A stretch of 64,000 nt of DNA from Chrysopilus asiliformis (taxonomy: Eukaryota > Arthropoda > Insecta > Diptera > Rhagionidae), in NCBI GenBank assembly GCA_964034945.1, contig OZ035963.1, forward strand, positions 248,001 through 312,000. The letters are read 5' to 3'. Below, piece after piece: positions 1 through 12,110 of this stretch. The notes beneath the pieces are model-generated. The model was not told the origin of the DNA and made no database searches. It saw only the letters and a program-made list of their open reading frames with translations. Each line of letters opens with the position of its first letter. Positions within the stretch are counted from its first letter, which is position 1. Both the position numbers and the translations under genes were made by a program.

Positions 1-216
1 AGGTAGATGAGGTCGAGAAAGGAGGAGGGAGCGGCCACCCAAAGTGGCAGGCTTTTAGGGTTGGCAATAGATCTTAGGGTCGCGGTGACAAGGGAGCGAG
101 AAAGCACCACCCCATACACATAAAATAAATAATAAAAATAATAGGGTTGGCAAATTTTATTATCTTGTATTTATTATATAAATTTATAGACATTTTATTA
201 TCTTTTTAAGGAACCA

Positions 217-382
217 ATCTTCGGGGCTTCCAAATACCCGCAGATTTAACTTCAACCGTTTTCGAGATCTTCCATGCTGTGTCACTGGGTTGTTGTTTTT
301 TTTAAAACCAAGTCTCGGGTCTATGTCTTCAGCAGCTCCTAAATGACCGCAGAATTCTTCATCAACCGTTTTCGAGATTTTC
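217..382. repeat. Diverged tandem duplication, about 110-bp period
   Basis: CTTCCAAATACCCGCAGAT...TCAACCGTTTTCGAGAT (about 222-271) recurs as CTCCTAAATGACCGCAGAA...TCAACCGTTTTCGAGAT (about 330-378). The 17-bp core TCAACCGTTTTCGAGAT is exact. It looks like repeat debris rather than a gene. Confidence 0.45.
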
Positions 383-1493
383 CGCGAAATTGAAAGGAAT
401 TTTGCATCATTTCTTATCTAATCAACATTTGTAGATAAGGACTTAAGATTCAACTAAAATCAAATAGAACACCCAGCCAATTTAAAAACGTTTAAATTCA
501 GTTCATAAACTTTCTATTGTGCCATATTTCATTCTACTATAAATATTCATCGTGAGAGACGTGCATTAAATGCTCAATATGATATCATAATAGTTGATGG
601 TGGTTAATTTAGAAACTTGCCACCACAATCGTACAATTGCATTATTCCAGTCTTGTCGTGTATGCAAGAAAGAGAAGAGTGGCATAGAGTAGAAGAGAGA
701 GAAAACGCAACACTTTTAGAGTTTCTTGCATGGCAACACATTTCATTCAGCTTTTAACATCATTCAATTTAAATGAAAATTTGCGGCTTTAGGTAATAAA
801 AGCTGCAAAAAAAACATGAAAATAATATGAAAGAAAAAAAAAACTGAAATGAAATCAATTTTCAGCACCTGTCACAACAAATAATCAGATGATTGAATGA
901 ATGAATGTTGCAAGTGGATGATGATGATGATAATGACGTACTCGAACGGAAATAAATTGAAAATATCACAAAAAAGTGGGTAAAAAAAACATTTATCGAA
1001 GGAATCGATTGAAAAATACTCGCATGACAATTGAAGTGTTGTGATGGATGTTAGAGGCTGGTTTCGAAGGTTAAAGGGAGATTTTGTCGATTATTTGAGA
1101 GAAAATATTTGATAAAAAAAATTAGATGTGTTGTTTTTAAGAGTCTCGGTCAACACTTGACCCTTATAGGTGACAAGGTATCCGTGTACCTTTTGCATTT
1201 TCGAAATTAAAAAAAAAGTTTCTGGGTGGGCTAGAGTCCTGAAACTCACTGACAACTCCTAAAATTTGGTAAACTTACTAATTTTAAAGGTTTTGAGTTT
1301 TTATTATAGGGGGTCAAATCCTTCTATCAATTTTTATAGAATTCCACACTTTTTCCATCTCTAGAAAAGAAGACAATTCTAAAGAGTGTTATATAAGTCA
1401 GATTCTTAGAAAAGTAATAAAGCTTATTCAAGTCAACTCGGGCCTGTAGCAGCAGACAGTGTTATCCAATACATGACTTCACATCCTCGAAAT

Positions 1494-1512
1494 ACACGGG
1501 CGTTAAGAGTTA
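1494..1512 (+). repeat. 19-bp exact direct repeat, copy 1
   Basis: ACACGGGCGTTAAGAGTTA is repeated exactly at 3063-3081 in the same orientation, 1569 bp away. Flanks do not match, so these may be ends of a decayed element or fragments of a common repeat. Confidence 0.5.
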
Positions 1513-2305
1513 GTAAAGATATGGAATATGACAGACTAATGTTTGGGGTGACGTCACTTCTGAACATCCATGATTTAGGAATTTATTTCAACAAATAAAG
1601 GAGGGTGGTCAATATCGTCAATTTGTAGAATTTCTTATTACGATCTCCAGTAAGGTATTACAAAATAACTAGATAGAGTATTGTTTGCGTCATAAAATCC
1701 AGCATAAATACGCAAAACAAAAAAAAACATGAAAGTGGCAATTTTCGTTGATAAAAGTAGGTATTGTATATACGTTAAATTAACAATTGAATTAAAATCA
1801 GACAACAAAAACAACAACAACAATAAAAACATCAGACTTTTGGAATATTAACCTACGATTTTTCCTTCTAAATGTTGATTGTGTGTTTTTTTTTCAAAAG
1901 TCAGCAACGTAATCACAATTAGAGAATTTTTTTCCCTCGTGAAAAAAAGCTTTTTTTGTTGTCAATTGAGCGGTGGATAATGAAGCAACTGAATATGTAT
2001 AATATTGGGGGTAAACTGGGGCTGGGCTGATATGAATTTCGTTCCCGTTGCCATGATAATAAACTCGACCGCAATGTCAGCCGATTTATTTTTTTACTGC
2101 TGTTATTGTTTTTACCGCTCGTGTCATGGGTTACGTGTCTATTTTTAAGATATTTTCAGCAAAAATGCTAAACGAGATCCATGTAAAATTACTAACGGCA
2201 GACACGTGGGATGTCAAAGAAAATGGCTGAACATGGATAAAAATTGAATTAACAGCAGAATTGTCGCGTTTGCCTTATTTAGATGTGGTTTCATATAATT
2301 AATTT

Positions 2306-2545
2306 CCTCTGCTATAGGGGGAAAGTATTGTATTCATGACGAAGACCGACTCGAGAATGGGGCAGATCCAGATAGAAACTTTCTGATCAGTACGAAATTC
2401 GTTTCAGGCAAAATTGTGAGGATGTCCTTGCATCTGCCTGTCGGTTTGTCTGTCGATCTGTCTGTAGGTCTGTCTGTCTGTTTTACGTACTTTAAGTAAC
2501 TCGAAAACGTATTGAGCTAGCGACTTGAAATTTTTTGTAAATGAG
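2306..2545. mobile_element. Degenerate GTCT/GACA-family copy
   Basis: This copy runs from CCTCTGCTATAGGGGGAAAG through ACTCGAGAATGGGGCAGAT and TTTCAGGCAAAATTGTGAGG. It then enters a GTCT-rich array (about 2438-2480) and ends in ATTGAGCTAGCGACTTGAAA. It aligns well with 17023-17175 in the same orientation, and its last block with 22861-22885 inverted. No ORF and no clean terminal repeats remain. A related fragment may continue to about 2780 (ACGGTTCTCGGAGATATTTG). Confidence 0.6.
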
Positions 2546-3062
2546 TTTTACGAAAATCGTGGTTTTCTGTTGGCAAAGTAACGTGTAGCAATAACGGGTA
2601 TCTTCAACACATTTTTTTTTTGTTTTTTTTTTGAAAATTCATCGAAACTTATGCGCTTATGAGAAAACATGCATATAACCACATTCCGCGAAAAAATGAT
2701 TTCTTGCATTTTTTCTTTTAACGGTTTTTGTATCTTTAACGGTTCTCGGAGATATTTGAAATAATATTTTTCACATATTTTTTCCGAAACTAAATATTGC
2801 AGAGGAAAGTTTTCTGTTGATCACAAATGATATTTTTTAAATATTTTCGTACATATCATGATGATGCACTGAAATTGAGTCTTATTTGTCATTCTGATAC
2901 AATTATGGCTCCTGGTGGAGGATTCAATGCGCAATTTTTTAAAATTTATGAAATTCATCACAATTCAAGGAAAAACAACGGGAAATTGTATTCATTGAAG
3001 TGAACATTTCAAGGAAACAAAAATCTTTTGCTGAATTTTCGATTTTCGTGTAAATTAGATTC

Positions 3063-3081
3063 ACACGGGCGTTAAGAGTTA
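3063..3081 (+). repeat. 19-bp exact direct repeat, copy 2
   Basis: Identical over 19 bp to 1494-1512. A GTCT-family element (2306-2545) lies between the two copies. Confidence 0.5.
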
Positions 3082-3879
3082 AGCATATTCGAGGAAAATC
3101 ACTTTGTTTAAATAGTTTAGGTATTTCTAGAATCTGGGAATCCGAAAACGTACTTAAATATTTTGTATTTCGTGTAAAATTAAAATTTTTAAAAGTTTGG
3201 AAAACTTTTTCATGAAAAATTTCTCATGTTAAATTAAAAGCCCTTTGAAAAATCAAAATTTTTTAAGGGGGTTGTCTATGAAAAGTACTATAAAGGCGTC
3301 ATAAAATTTCATAGGAAAAATCCTGGAAAAGATAGACCAAGGGATTGGGATCCGAATAAGTGAAAGTTATTGTGACGTATTTTATAGAACTTAAATTTAT
3401 ATTTCCCTCTGTACTGTGAAAATTGCGTTGGATTTCTTTTTTAAAGAAATTTCGCCTGCGGCTCATTTTTCTAAAGGAGTTCTAATATAACCAAATAATC
3501 TATCATCACAGTCGCATTTCGTAAAACCAAAAACAGGCAGTCAATTCTTATAATTTCAAAATTCTTGCCATGTTTCGTGAGCGCCACTCCCCTGCGAGCT
3601 GATTTGCCAATCAGACAAAGATAAAAAAAAAGAATTTTTCTACTGAATACATATTTGGCGAGTGGCTATAGTAAGCGAAATATAATTATGACTAGGTGTA
3701 CGTGTTAAATTTCTTAATGAATGACAGACAAATGTATTAATTATTTTATCATTTCTGTGTTTGCGATTTTACACATTTCACGCTGTCGCCGGTGTTTGTC
3801 GTCTCGCTGAAATTCACAGATGATTAAGACAAAGTGTTGCCATTGATTGTATAATTTATCGTGCATCACCCTCTCTAGT

Positions 3880-4100
3880 TGATTTTTTTTTATTTGATTT
3901 TTTTTCTATTTTTCTTACTCATGTGTGTTTTTATTAGCACAAATTTTATTTTCCTTCTTCTTTTTTTAATGCCATATTTTTTCTTTTTCAGTTTTTTTTA
4001 TATTTTTTTTTGCTGTGCAGAACTTTATGAAGGAAAATTTTTCCCGAGTATTTTTTTCTACATTTTTTCCGTTTTTTTTTTGCTGTTGCTGATGGTTTTA
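3880..4100 (+). repeat. T-rich low-complexity tract
   Basis: Long T runs are interrupted by single C, A or G. The Phe/Leu-rich 89-codon frame through it (3879-4148) is a composition artefact. Confidence 0.7.
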
Positions 4101-4975
4101 TTATTTGATCATCGTTTTGTACAAAACAGCGCCAAAATGATATCATAGCCAAAAACATCTAAAAATAGTCTGACAGAAAAGAAAGATAGAAAGATATTTT
4201 GTGTACCATCGAATCGTTTTCGTTTCGTTTTAATAATTTTTTTCCTTTGCAGTCATTTTATTTCGTAAAATTTTTTTTTTCGCAAAAAAGCTTTTTCGCT
4301 TCCTCCACTTACACTTCAATACGTAGTGGATGGATTTTATAAACGCAAGGATAAAAAATTGAATAATTTCCCATCTATTGTCCCATTTTGGGATGGGGCG
4401 CACTGTCGCGGTGGGTCGGCCTCATATCTTCAACTCATTTCTCTCCATTGAGTTAATTTGTTTGTCATTTAAAAAATGCAAAAGACATTTTTAGGGGGTC
4501 ACAATGGGGCGTCTGAAGCCCAATTTCAAATTAAATTGTCTAAGACAGATATAAGAAGGATTTTCTAGAGAAAAAAAAACGTAAAAAATATATTCAGAAA
4601 ATTAACAGAAATATTTTTTCTCATCGAAATGTTTGCGATTTAGTGAAATTTTTAAGAGCTTGGCTAATTTTTTTTTGCTCATTCTGTTTATTCATCTACG
4701 AATGAGCCATTGACAAAAAAATGTTTAATATCGGATTGAAATATTTAATCAACTGTTTGGTTTTTCTTGACAAATGAAGAAACAATATTTCAGGATATGA
4801 TGTAATATTCATTTGTGCTTTAAAGGAATTTGAATGGATGAATTTTAGTTAATGCCAAAAAAAATGTGTTAAACCAAAAGCTTGAAAATTTTCAATCGGA
4901 ATTAATTAAAAAATGTGAATTCGTAAGAGAAGGATGAAAATATTTTAGGTTGACATTCAGCAGTGCTAAGAGATT

Positions 4976-5023
4976 CCTTTTATCTAGCGAACAATAAAAT
5001 ATTGGAACAACTTATCACTTTAG
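4976..5023 (+). pseudogene. Non-LTR retrotransposon ORF2 3' relic
   Basis: One frame reads PFI*RTIKYWNNLSL followed by a stop. It matches the conserved C-terminal block of jockey/CR1/L2-type ORF2 proteins (SF-x-x-RT-x-K/R-x-WN-x-LP), with an internal TAG where the consensus has Pro. Nothing else of the polymerase is readable nearby, as expected for an old, 5'-truncated insertion. The downstream A+T-rich stretch could be the element's 3' UTR. Confidence 0.5.
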
Positions 5024-5543
5024 GTATATTGAAAGAATTTTCCAGAATCCACGGAGTCTTGGATTTGGCGTTAAAGGATATTCTCCCAAAGTCTCCCAAA
5101 GATTTTATTTTCCAACACTGAAATTGTGATAGTCGGAAAATATTAACTGACTAACTTTTCAGGATATAAAAAATCTCATCGAACTCTAAGTAGTGAAGTG
5201 CAATTGTACTGAATTTAAGTAGTGGTAATAAAAATTGAATTGATTTGATAAAGATTCATAAACTTTTAATGAATTAAATTAATGAATTAAATGCCTATTT
5301 TCAGGCAAGGGTAAAAACGTTAAAAAGTGATGAGAAAATTCGGTGACAAATTTTGAGTTTGAAAACTGAAGCGTTTTATCTGTGTATCTGGTTGGAAATT
5401 AATTGATAAAATTCTGAGAAAATAATAATAATTTGCATTATGTAGTACTATGAGTTGTTTTTTTTAAATTTTTAAATAGAGAAAATTTCATCCAAAATTT
5501 TGTATACTGCTATATTTATGCATTCGTAATGAATGAATATTTC

Positions 5544-5562
5544 ATATATATATATATATATA
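5544..5562. repeat. (TA)n microsatellite
   Basis: About nine uninterrupted TA dinucleotides. Confidence 0.9.
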
Positions 5563-5687
5563 GGTCAAAAAGAGGATAGGAGAACACGGAAGGAAGCAAG
5601 GAACAAGTGGAGTTCGTTTTTTGACAGCAAAATTATTTATATCTAAACTTAAAGTTTCTATAATTTCTACGGGAATTACCTCTCGGT

Positions 5688-5785
5688 GACAGACAGACAG
5701 ATAGACAGTCATAAAAGGAAGTCCCAACTCTTGGGAAATCGTGTTCGCATTTTTACACGAATGACTAATTTTAGAATTTTGATAC
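5688..5785. repeat. GACA microsatellite, possible family fragment
   Basis: GACAGACAGACAGATAGACAG at 5688-5708 is followed by about 80 bp that ends in a GATACCCC motif at about 5780. That resembles the TACCC-type ends of the GACA element at 22559-23112. It is probably a decayed relative, but the match outside the array is short. Confidence 0.35.
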
Positions 5786-6135
5786 CCCATTCAAACCATT
5801 AGGATAAGAATTTTGGGATTTGACCCATCAATATTCATTACAGTAAATTTACTCCACCTGGAGTTAAATATGTAGAAATAATGTAAAAGTTTTGATTTTT
5901 TTAAAGAGAATCTTTCAGAAAAAAGGACTTTTCAATCATTGGTTACCTACCGGCTTTGAAACCAGAAAAAAACCATTCTTACGTTCTCAGAATCAAATCG
6001 ATTCGTTTTGTGTAAGCAATATTCGAGGGTAGTCTGGAAAGTTACTGGAAAGTTTTTGAAATTGCGGGTAAAGCTAATTTCACCTTCCCTTAAGAGCTAA
6101 AATTTCAGCACGAGTTGTGTTAAGGTTTTTTTTCG

Positions 6136-6168
6136 AAAGGTTTTTAAGTTGCCTTAAAGGTTTTTAAG
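6136..6168 (+). repeat. 13-bp direct repeat, 20-bp period
   Basis: AAAGGTTTTTAAG at 6136-6148 and again at 6156-6168. A local duplication. Confidence 0.7.
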
Positions 6169-6452
6169 ACACGAGTCAAAATGTTAGCCAAATTTGTCGA
6201 TTCGTCTTAAGTTCAGTCGTGAAGGTCTGTTTTTTAGCTAAGAATTAAAATACGTTACACATGAAGAAGGGAAGGGAGTCTGAAAAGCCCTAAAATTTTC
6301 TACATAATTTTAGACCTAATGGAGACGAGGTTTGACAAAAAAAATCAAAATGACGTAGAATTCGCCACAATTTGTCATTTCACTAGTAATTAACATCCCG
6401 AGCCGTTTTTGAGAAAAATTTAAGCACGCATTCAAAAACTGTTTATTAAAAA

Positions 6453-6478
6453 CCACTTGACCAATTCAGCTGAAATTT
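6453..6478 (-). repeat. AAATTTCAGCTCAATCGG family, copy 1
   Basis: The minus strand reads AAATTTCAGCTGAATTGGTC and then AAGTGG. This motif recurs at 50904, 55224, 61134 and 61282, and its AGCTCAAT core also appears in the GACA family. Confidence 0.4.
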
Positions 6479-8634
6479 AAGTCAAAGAAAGTTAGACGGG
6501 ATAAAAAAAAAGTTGACCAGCAATTTTCCTTCCAATAACACCGAACTTTCCAAACCGCCCTCGCTAAAAGAAGGAAGTGCGTAGAATCAAATTAGGAATA
6601 AATCCTTTTTTATTATTAAGATGGTTTCCCAGTTTCCGTATTCATAGGCATACTAGACCATAGGGCAAAAAGAGAAACGAAAAAAAAGAAAACCAAATAC
6701 ATGGAATGAGAATTTACACAAAACTTGGACAGCAGTAAGGATTTAAAAAAAAAACTTACACGTCCTAAAACTTCATTGGGCTTCCATTGGAGTTACTGTT
6801 GCCAATATTGTTGCCGGGGGTAGTAAACACATTAATCGCGGTCTAATCCACTTAAATTTATCTGTTTCGATGGATTCAGTTTCATTTTGATTAAATGATA
6901 TATTCTGTAAATTTGTTTAAATTCGCTGGAAGCCGTTTGATTTATTTATTAATTAATTTTTCGTTCGTTTTTTTAGTAAACATTCATTTTACAAGGAAAA
7001 CATAGAAAAAAAATAAACATTCACTGGATGACGCACTTAATTTTCACTTATATATTATTTTTATTATCAATGCGTGTTACATCAATTGATATTAATCTAC
7101 AGAATGGAAATTTCAATTGAGCTTTTCATATTCCACGGATTTGTTTATTAGCAAGTTTTATGGTAATTTATCGATGAATACTTATAAGTAACATGTTTCA
7201 TGATGGGAAAAAACAAATCAAAATAAAATCATTAAAAAATATATAGTTTTACAATCGCGTGTATTTTTTTTAAACACACACTAAGTTGCTATTGAAGAGT
7301 AAGTAATATTCGCCACTCATTTCACTTTGGTACGATTCAGATTTGCACATACCTACATTTTTGCAATCACACATTAGTATATAAACTGATGACTGTGTAA
7401 TAAATTAAACCTCTATTATCTAAATGACCTTGAACGAAAGTTTCGCATTTATTGTGAATTGGCTTGTGAATTTGCTGCCTGCACTGTGGCTCATATATGA
7501 TATTACTGGGAGACTGTCATCGCCGCAATCACTAAATAATCGCTACTGGCTTGGAAATCAGCTTCATTTACTTTTCTCGTACGTGTATAAAAAAGTTTTC
7601 CATACAGCATGTATCTTTGCGGTGTTATTTTTGCTGTATTTCGTGTTCTTTTATTTTTTGCTTTTTTCTGTTCATTACAATTCCAAATTATCTCACTAAT
7701 TATGCCATCAGTGACGATGAATTCAAACAAGGGGAAATCACTTTAGTGAGGACTTCTAGCGACAAAGTTTTACACACGACGGATTTTTCGGTTGCTGGGA
7801 AATCTGTCCGATTTACGTCTCGTTTTTCCTCTTTCAGCTTTACTATGATTCCGGGAAGTTTTGCCGTTTTTTGTTGTGTTTTTCATGCGAAGCTTTAAGC
7901 TACTTTACTACGTGATACAAATAAATTACAGCAGTTACACACGGTCGAAATTTTCCTTGTTTTCCAAGCAGAATTTGTGAAAATTTGAACAGAAAAAAAT
8001 CACGGAAATGGCAATCAAAATAGTATCTTAGACACACGACATTAAAATGTTACAAGATAGAAAACCCGATGCCGATTTCGGTTGGTGGAAAAACTCGATT
8101 TAAGACGGAGTTCGTCCACATTCCGATTGAAAATCGAATGGAAAACTGCAGTACATACAAATGGTTAACTTTCTTACTATGAATATTGAGCTTTTCATCT
8201 CTCACTGGAGCTTTACAAATGCTTCCTATACTCGTATACATGTGATAGGGCGGCAACCCCCTTGTTACCCGCGATGGCCATTCAACGTTTTAATCAATGT
8301 GAAAAATACAAATGAGAAAATAAATACACTAAGTTTGTTGCTTATAAACAACTACAGTCTCTTACAAATTTTTATGATTTACAATTTATAAAAAAAAATT
8401 CTTTCAATTTTTTTTGTTATATTTCATTTAAAGAGAATTAAAAATTTGGAGAAAATCCGTGTAGTCCGAATTATTGTAATATTTTATATTCGATAGTTAT
8501 ATTATTTTTTTTGTCCGAATTCGAGACATAACCCGGGAGGAAGGGCGAGGAAAGAAAAGTTTTGAATCCCTGGAAATCAATAGAAATAGAAAAGTACGAA
8601 ACAAGTCAAAGCGACGCCCATGGAAAAACTATTA

Positions 8635-9329
8635 GAGTAAGTTCGGGTATTGTGGTATAGGCGGGTAATGTGGTACCCCATCATTTCTCGGATATGAGAT
8701 GCCGCATCGCAAGATCAAACATACAAAACTGTTTTTTGTGAAATTCTTCAACCATTGTTGGTGTTGACAAGTTCATGATTTATCAGGTCATACCGGAATT
8801 TTCTGAAAAACGTTTTTGAGCACAATCAACATTTTATTGTCTCCACATTCAAATGAATCTCCAAAGCCAATTTTAAGTTGTGTTTTTTAACTGTGAATCA
8901 GTGAACGATTATTTAGACAACACATTTAATTTTGGAAAAGAAATTTTTTGGATTCAAGCGAATTAGACTAAGAAATCATTTTTTTGGCTTGTCATGGTGA
9001 GAACGGCTAATGTGGCATACTATTTTTTCCATACAAATATTTAATATTTGAATGGATGAAACAGTATTCCACATTACCCGCCTTAAATATTTGTATGGAA
9101 GAAACAGTATACCACATTACCCGCCAATTTTTTGAAGCACTTTTTTTTCAGTTAGTGTACTTTTTTGATCATAATTTTGCTTTTATGTTTATGATTGGTA
9201 ACATTGCTGTGGAATTTTGTAGGCAAGCCTCTGGAGGTGTCGTATGCGAAATTCTAACATGATTGCTTTTAAAACGAGTGATTTATTATGAAAACAAAAG
9301 AAGATGTACCACAATACCCGAACTTACTC
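8635..9329. mobile_element. 695-bp MITE, 23-bp perfect TIRs, TA flanks
   Basis: Positions 8635-8657 and 9307-9329 are perfect 23-bp inverted repeats beginning GAGTAAGTTCGGGTATTG. Both ends are flanked by TA (8633-8634 and 9330-9331), the target site of Tc1/mariner-type elements. A motif of the type GCGGGTAATGTGGTA recurs inside: at 8661, inverted at about 9070 and 9110, and degenerate at about 9005. A 16-bp perfect inverted pair, TTCCATACAAATATTT at 9027-9042 and 9085-9100, extends to about 40-bp arms around a 42-nt loop. There is no transposase ORF. It is inferred to be a non-autonomous element, recent enough to keep perfect ends. Short frames inside it (about 9056-9262 and the start of 9263-9538) are not genes. 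Confidence 0.85.
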
Positions 9330-10319
9330 TATACGTCACCACTTTTTCCAAAATAAGTGATTTTTTTTTGTTAATTTCTGTGATCTCCTTTTTTTTAGAA
9401 CACAGCAAAAGTTGCGCCGCAGGTAAAATTTCTAGGAAGAAACATGTCATAGTCAACAATTATTGCGCAGGCGAATTTTCTTTTGATAACAATACGCCAG
9501 AGATAAAAAATTTTCAAAAAAAACTGCAACCTAGGTGAAAATTTTCGGTTTCGAGATTAAATTGAATAACCCGAGAAAAATATTCAGTTTCTTAAAAGCC
9601 GAGATAACATGCCCAAATCCGAGACTGCCTCAGCTATTCGATCTTAGGGGCTGTGCGTAAAATACGTCACCCTAATTTTAGGCCTCACTCTCCGCTTGTC
9701 TCGCTTTTTTGCGATTTTTTGATAATACCTTATTTTTGCTATTACATTACGCAAACCTGATAATTTTTTTTTTGGCTTTTAAAAATTAAAAATTGTTCGT
9801 TTTCTTTAAACTTCTTTTATATTTAGAAGCTGTTACAATTTTACAATCAACTATAAAACTTTGTTGGTTTAAAAGTGAATGTATGAACGAACATCTGTAT
9901 TGGAAGACATACACACATGCAATCATATTTCCATCTTTTACAACGAGATCCTTTCATTCGCTTTCATAAAGCAAAAAAATTCAAAAGCAGATATTTATCA
10001 AAACAGGTACACGTTTGTGTGCAATCCTGTGTTCGACGTAATCTCGCAGAGTGGGTTGGAGATGCTTTTTTACACTGACAAAAATAAAATGAATAAATTG
10101 TGATATTCAATTTTTTTTGATTTTTTTTGTGTAATGTTAATCGCAGTGATACTAAAAATATTGTAAGATTTTCAATATTTTTTGTATAGGGTACCACAAA
10201 AAAGAACGCTTCAATTAATCCCGAAGAAAATTCTTCAAATTTTATTCTCTCCGTGTACTCACTCTCACCTATTGTAAGCTCACTAATAGAGGTTAAACGA
10301 ACAGAAATTAATAAAAAAA
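9330..10319. other. Non-coding, AT-rich
   Basis: Apart from the CGTCAC-type end at 9645, nothing recognisable. Short frames at 9263-9538 and 9879-10197 are chance. Confidence 0.55.
9645..9705. mobile_element. One-ended copy of the CGTCAC MITE
   Basis: AGGGGCTGTGCGTAAAATAC followed by GTCACCCTAATTTTAGG is the best-preserved left terminus in the window. No matching right end is found in the next 300 bp, so the copy is truncated. Confidence 0.45.
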
Positions 10320-12110
10320 CGACTAAAACGGAGGATTACAAATAAATCCACCCACACAATCACAGGCAACCAAAGGAAACACTCCAGAATTTGATGAAGC
10401 GAAGCTTTTTGCCTACCCCAACTTCAAAACCATTCGTTCGCCTGGTGGGTAGCGGATGTGACATTCAGTTGAGAGTGCCGTGGAAGGGTGTAAAGGTTAC
10501 CCAATCGGTAGCGTACCACCCACATACGACGATTGTGTGCTACTTTTAGACTGAATGAAAGCTTTCGGGAGTGTGTTTGTAATTTGCAAACTTGCAAATT
10601 TCAACCCCGCAGCACCGCTGGAGGCCACAAATGTCAGTGACTAACCTCCCATTGGTTTATAACTGATCCCGTATTAAATTACTTCCCTCCCCCTGCCAAC
10701 CCCTTTAAACGTGATCCTTTTTTGTCCTTTCCGTTAGGGGTTGTGTTACGATTACAATCGGCCAACAGATGGTATACCGAGTGATAGGTTTGAAGTAAAA
10801 TCCTAGAGGCGATCCGGGTGAGATGAAGGTCTCCTTTTGTTAGTTGTAAGGCCATGCGGGCGGTAGGGGATTTGTTGGATATTGACACAAAGGAACTTAG
10901 AAGGAAGAATTGTCTTGCGGAAGGGGTTGAACGGGGTGTCATGTGTAACAAGGCGAACACGAAAGAGTGTCAATACATCGTTATCGGTCGTTTGGTACCA
11001 TGCCGGTGTACATGAATGGGTGGTGAATTCTACGTTTGGCGCAGGACAACCACCTCGCAATATACGGGGTGGATTCGATCTGTTGTCATGGAGAGCCAGA
11101 GTAGAATGGCATAATAAGCTTACCGAAGTTTTCTCTGGAACGGGGACGATGTTCGTTTTAGAGAGGTAACGTTTCGCTGTACCCATCAGAGTTCCTTGAC
11201 AACGCAAAACCGTACCCGTTAATGTTGAACGTATACGAAACTCTTGCTTTCCTGCCGTCCCTATTATCCTGACCTAGCTTCAACGAACGGTTCTTCAGTT
11301 CTGTTGTAGTAGTGATGGGGATATCGAAGGGAGTTGCTGAAAGGACGAAGTAACAAAAATATATTCTGGTCCTCGGCGCCCGGATGAATGGAGGCGGCCA
11401 GTCGATGGGGATGGTTGCGTTAGTGGAGGTTAACAAAATTTTGGTTGGGCTGAACTCCCGAAATATCAACGACCTACACACAGTTTCAGGGTAAATCTGT
11501 GTGTGGCACAGGAACGTGCCATGACATATGAGAAGCAGCTGATGAAATTCTATGGGGTCGAAAGCAGGAAGGATGAAATTTCTGTGTACTTTTTGGGAAA
11601 GAAGCTCAGAACGACCGTAACTCTTGACAATGGAAATTGTGAGCTTTTACGTTTTTTTGTTTCGGTACTATATAGGAAAATCCCCTCAAATGAATTTCGA
11701 ATTAAAGCGAAGATAGCGGTAACATAGTGGAAATTGTATCTAAAAGGGATGGTTATAGGGATATTACGAATAGGTGATACGGACACGGACCGACGAACGG
11801 ATGGATGGAGTAGAAATGAATAGTATTCGGGTGTGGTATTTGGGAATAGTATTTTTTTTTGTTACTATAGTGAGTCAAGTAATTCGGGTAACGAATTGTC
11901 GGAAATATTTGCAAGTGTAGACGGGGAGGCGAAGGTTAACAAAATAGTCGGTATTGTCATAGAGCATTTTAGTGTGTTTCTGTGCCGTCATATAGGCATT
12001 CTTTTAGTTGTGGGTATCCGAATTCATGCGACCAGATTGTATGGCTCCAGGAGAAATAAAGGTAAATACAGTTTAGACGAGATTGGGAATGAAAGTGTAA
12101 AATGTTGAAG
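10320..12110. other. GC-richer block of unknown nature
   Basis: This 1.8-kb block is clearly richer in G+C than its flanks, with many CpG and few homopolymers. Frames of 134 codons (11207-10803, -), 107 codons (11481-11158, -) and 95 codons (10882-11169, +) overlap each other. That pattern reflects fewer stops in GC-richer DNA rather than a gene. No protein family is recognisable. It could be a conserved regulatory region, a non-coding exon or a foreign insertion. Confidence 0.35.
10581..10600. repeat. Short palindrome
   Basis: AATTTGCAA-AC-TTGCAAATT, 9-bp perfect arms, at the left part of the GC-richer 10.3-12.1 kb block. Its role is unknown. Confidence 0.4.

Larger units (their letters stand above)
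1..2305. other. Non-coding, AT-rich
   Basis: No gene found. Besides the repeats listed separately it holds a GATGATGATGAT run at about 915-930 and a perfect GTGACGTCAC palindrome (CRE-type TGACGTCA core) at 1548-1557. There is also a purine-rich GAAAGAGAAGAGTGG stretch near 668. The 64-codon frame at 1638-1832 (-) is Leu/Phe-rich and not credible. Confidence 0.6.
2546..4975. other. Non-coding, AT-rich
   Basis: No gene found. Up to about 2780 it may be an extension of the GTCT-family copy. The rest is unique-looking AT-rich sequence with poly-T and poly-A runs. Confidence 0.6.
5024..8634. other. Non-coding, AT-rich
   Basis: No gene found. Overlapping frames of 75-115 codons at 7424-7898 on both strands have no family features. 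TTAAACCTCTATTATC at 7403-7418 resembles pogo-type ends, and an inverted relative (AATAGAGGTTAAAC) is near 10284. That pair is too far apart and too weak to call an element. Confidence 0.55.

Noticed and set aside
3879..4148. 89-codon hydrophobic frame resembling a membrane protein
   Set aside because: It is translated poly-T, so Phe/Leu richness follows from composition.
7403..10297. Possible 2.9-kb element bounded by TTAAACCTCTATTA-like inverted sequences
   Set aside because: The matching ends are only about 13 bp with a mismatch and no TA-flanked symmetry. The spacing and contents show no transposase.
10803..11207. 134-codon minus-strand frame
   Set aside because: A + strand frame of 95 codons overlaps it. 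No motif is seen, and the composition reflects the GC-richer block.
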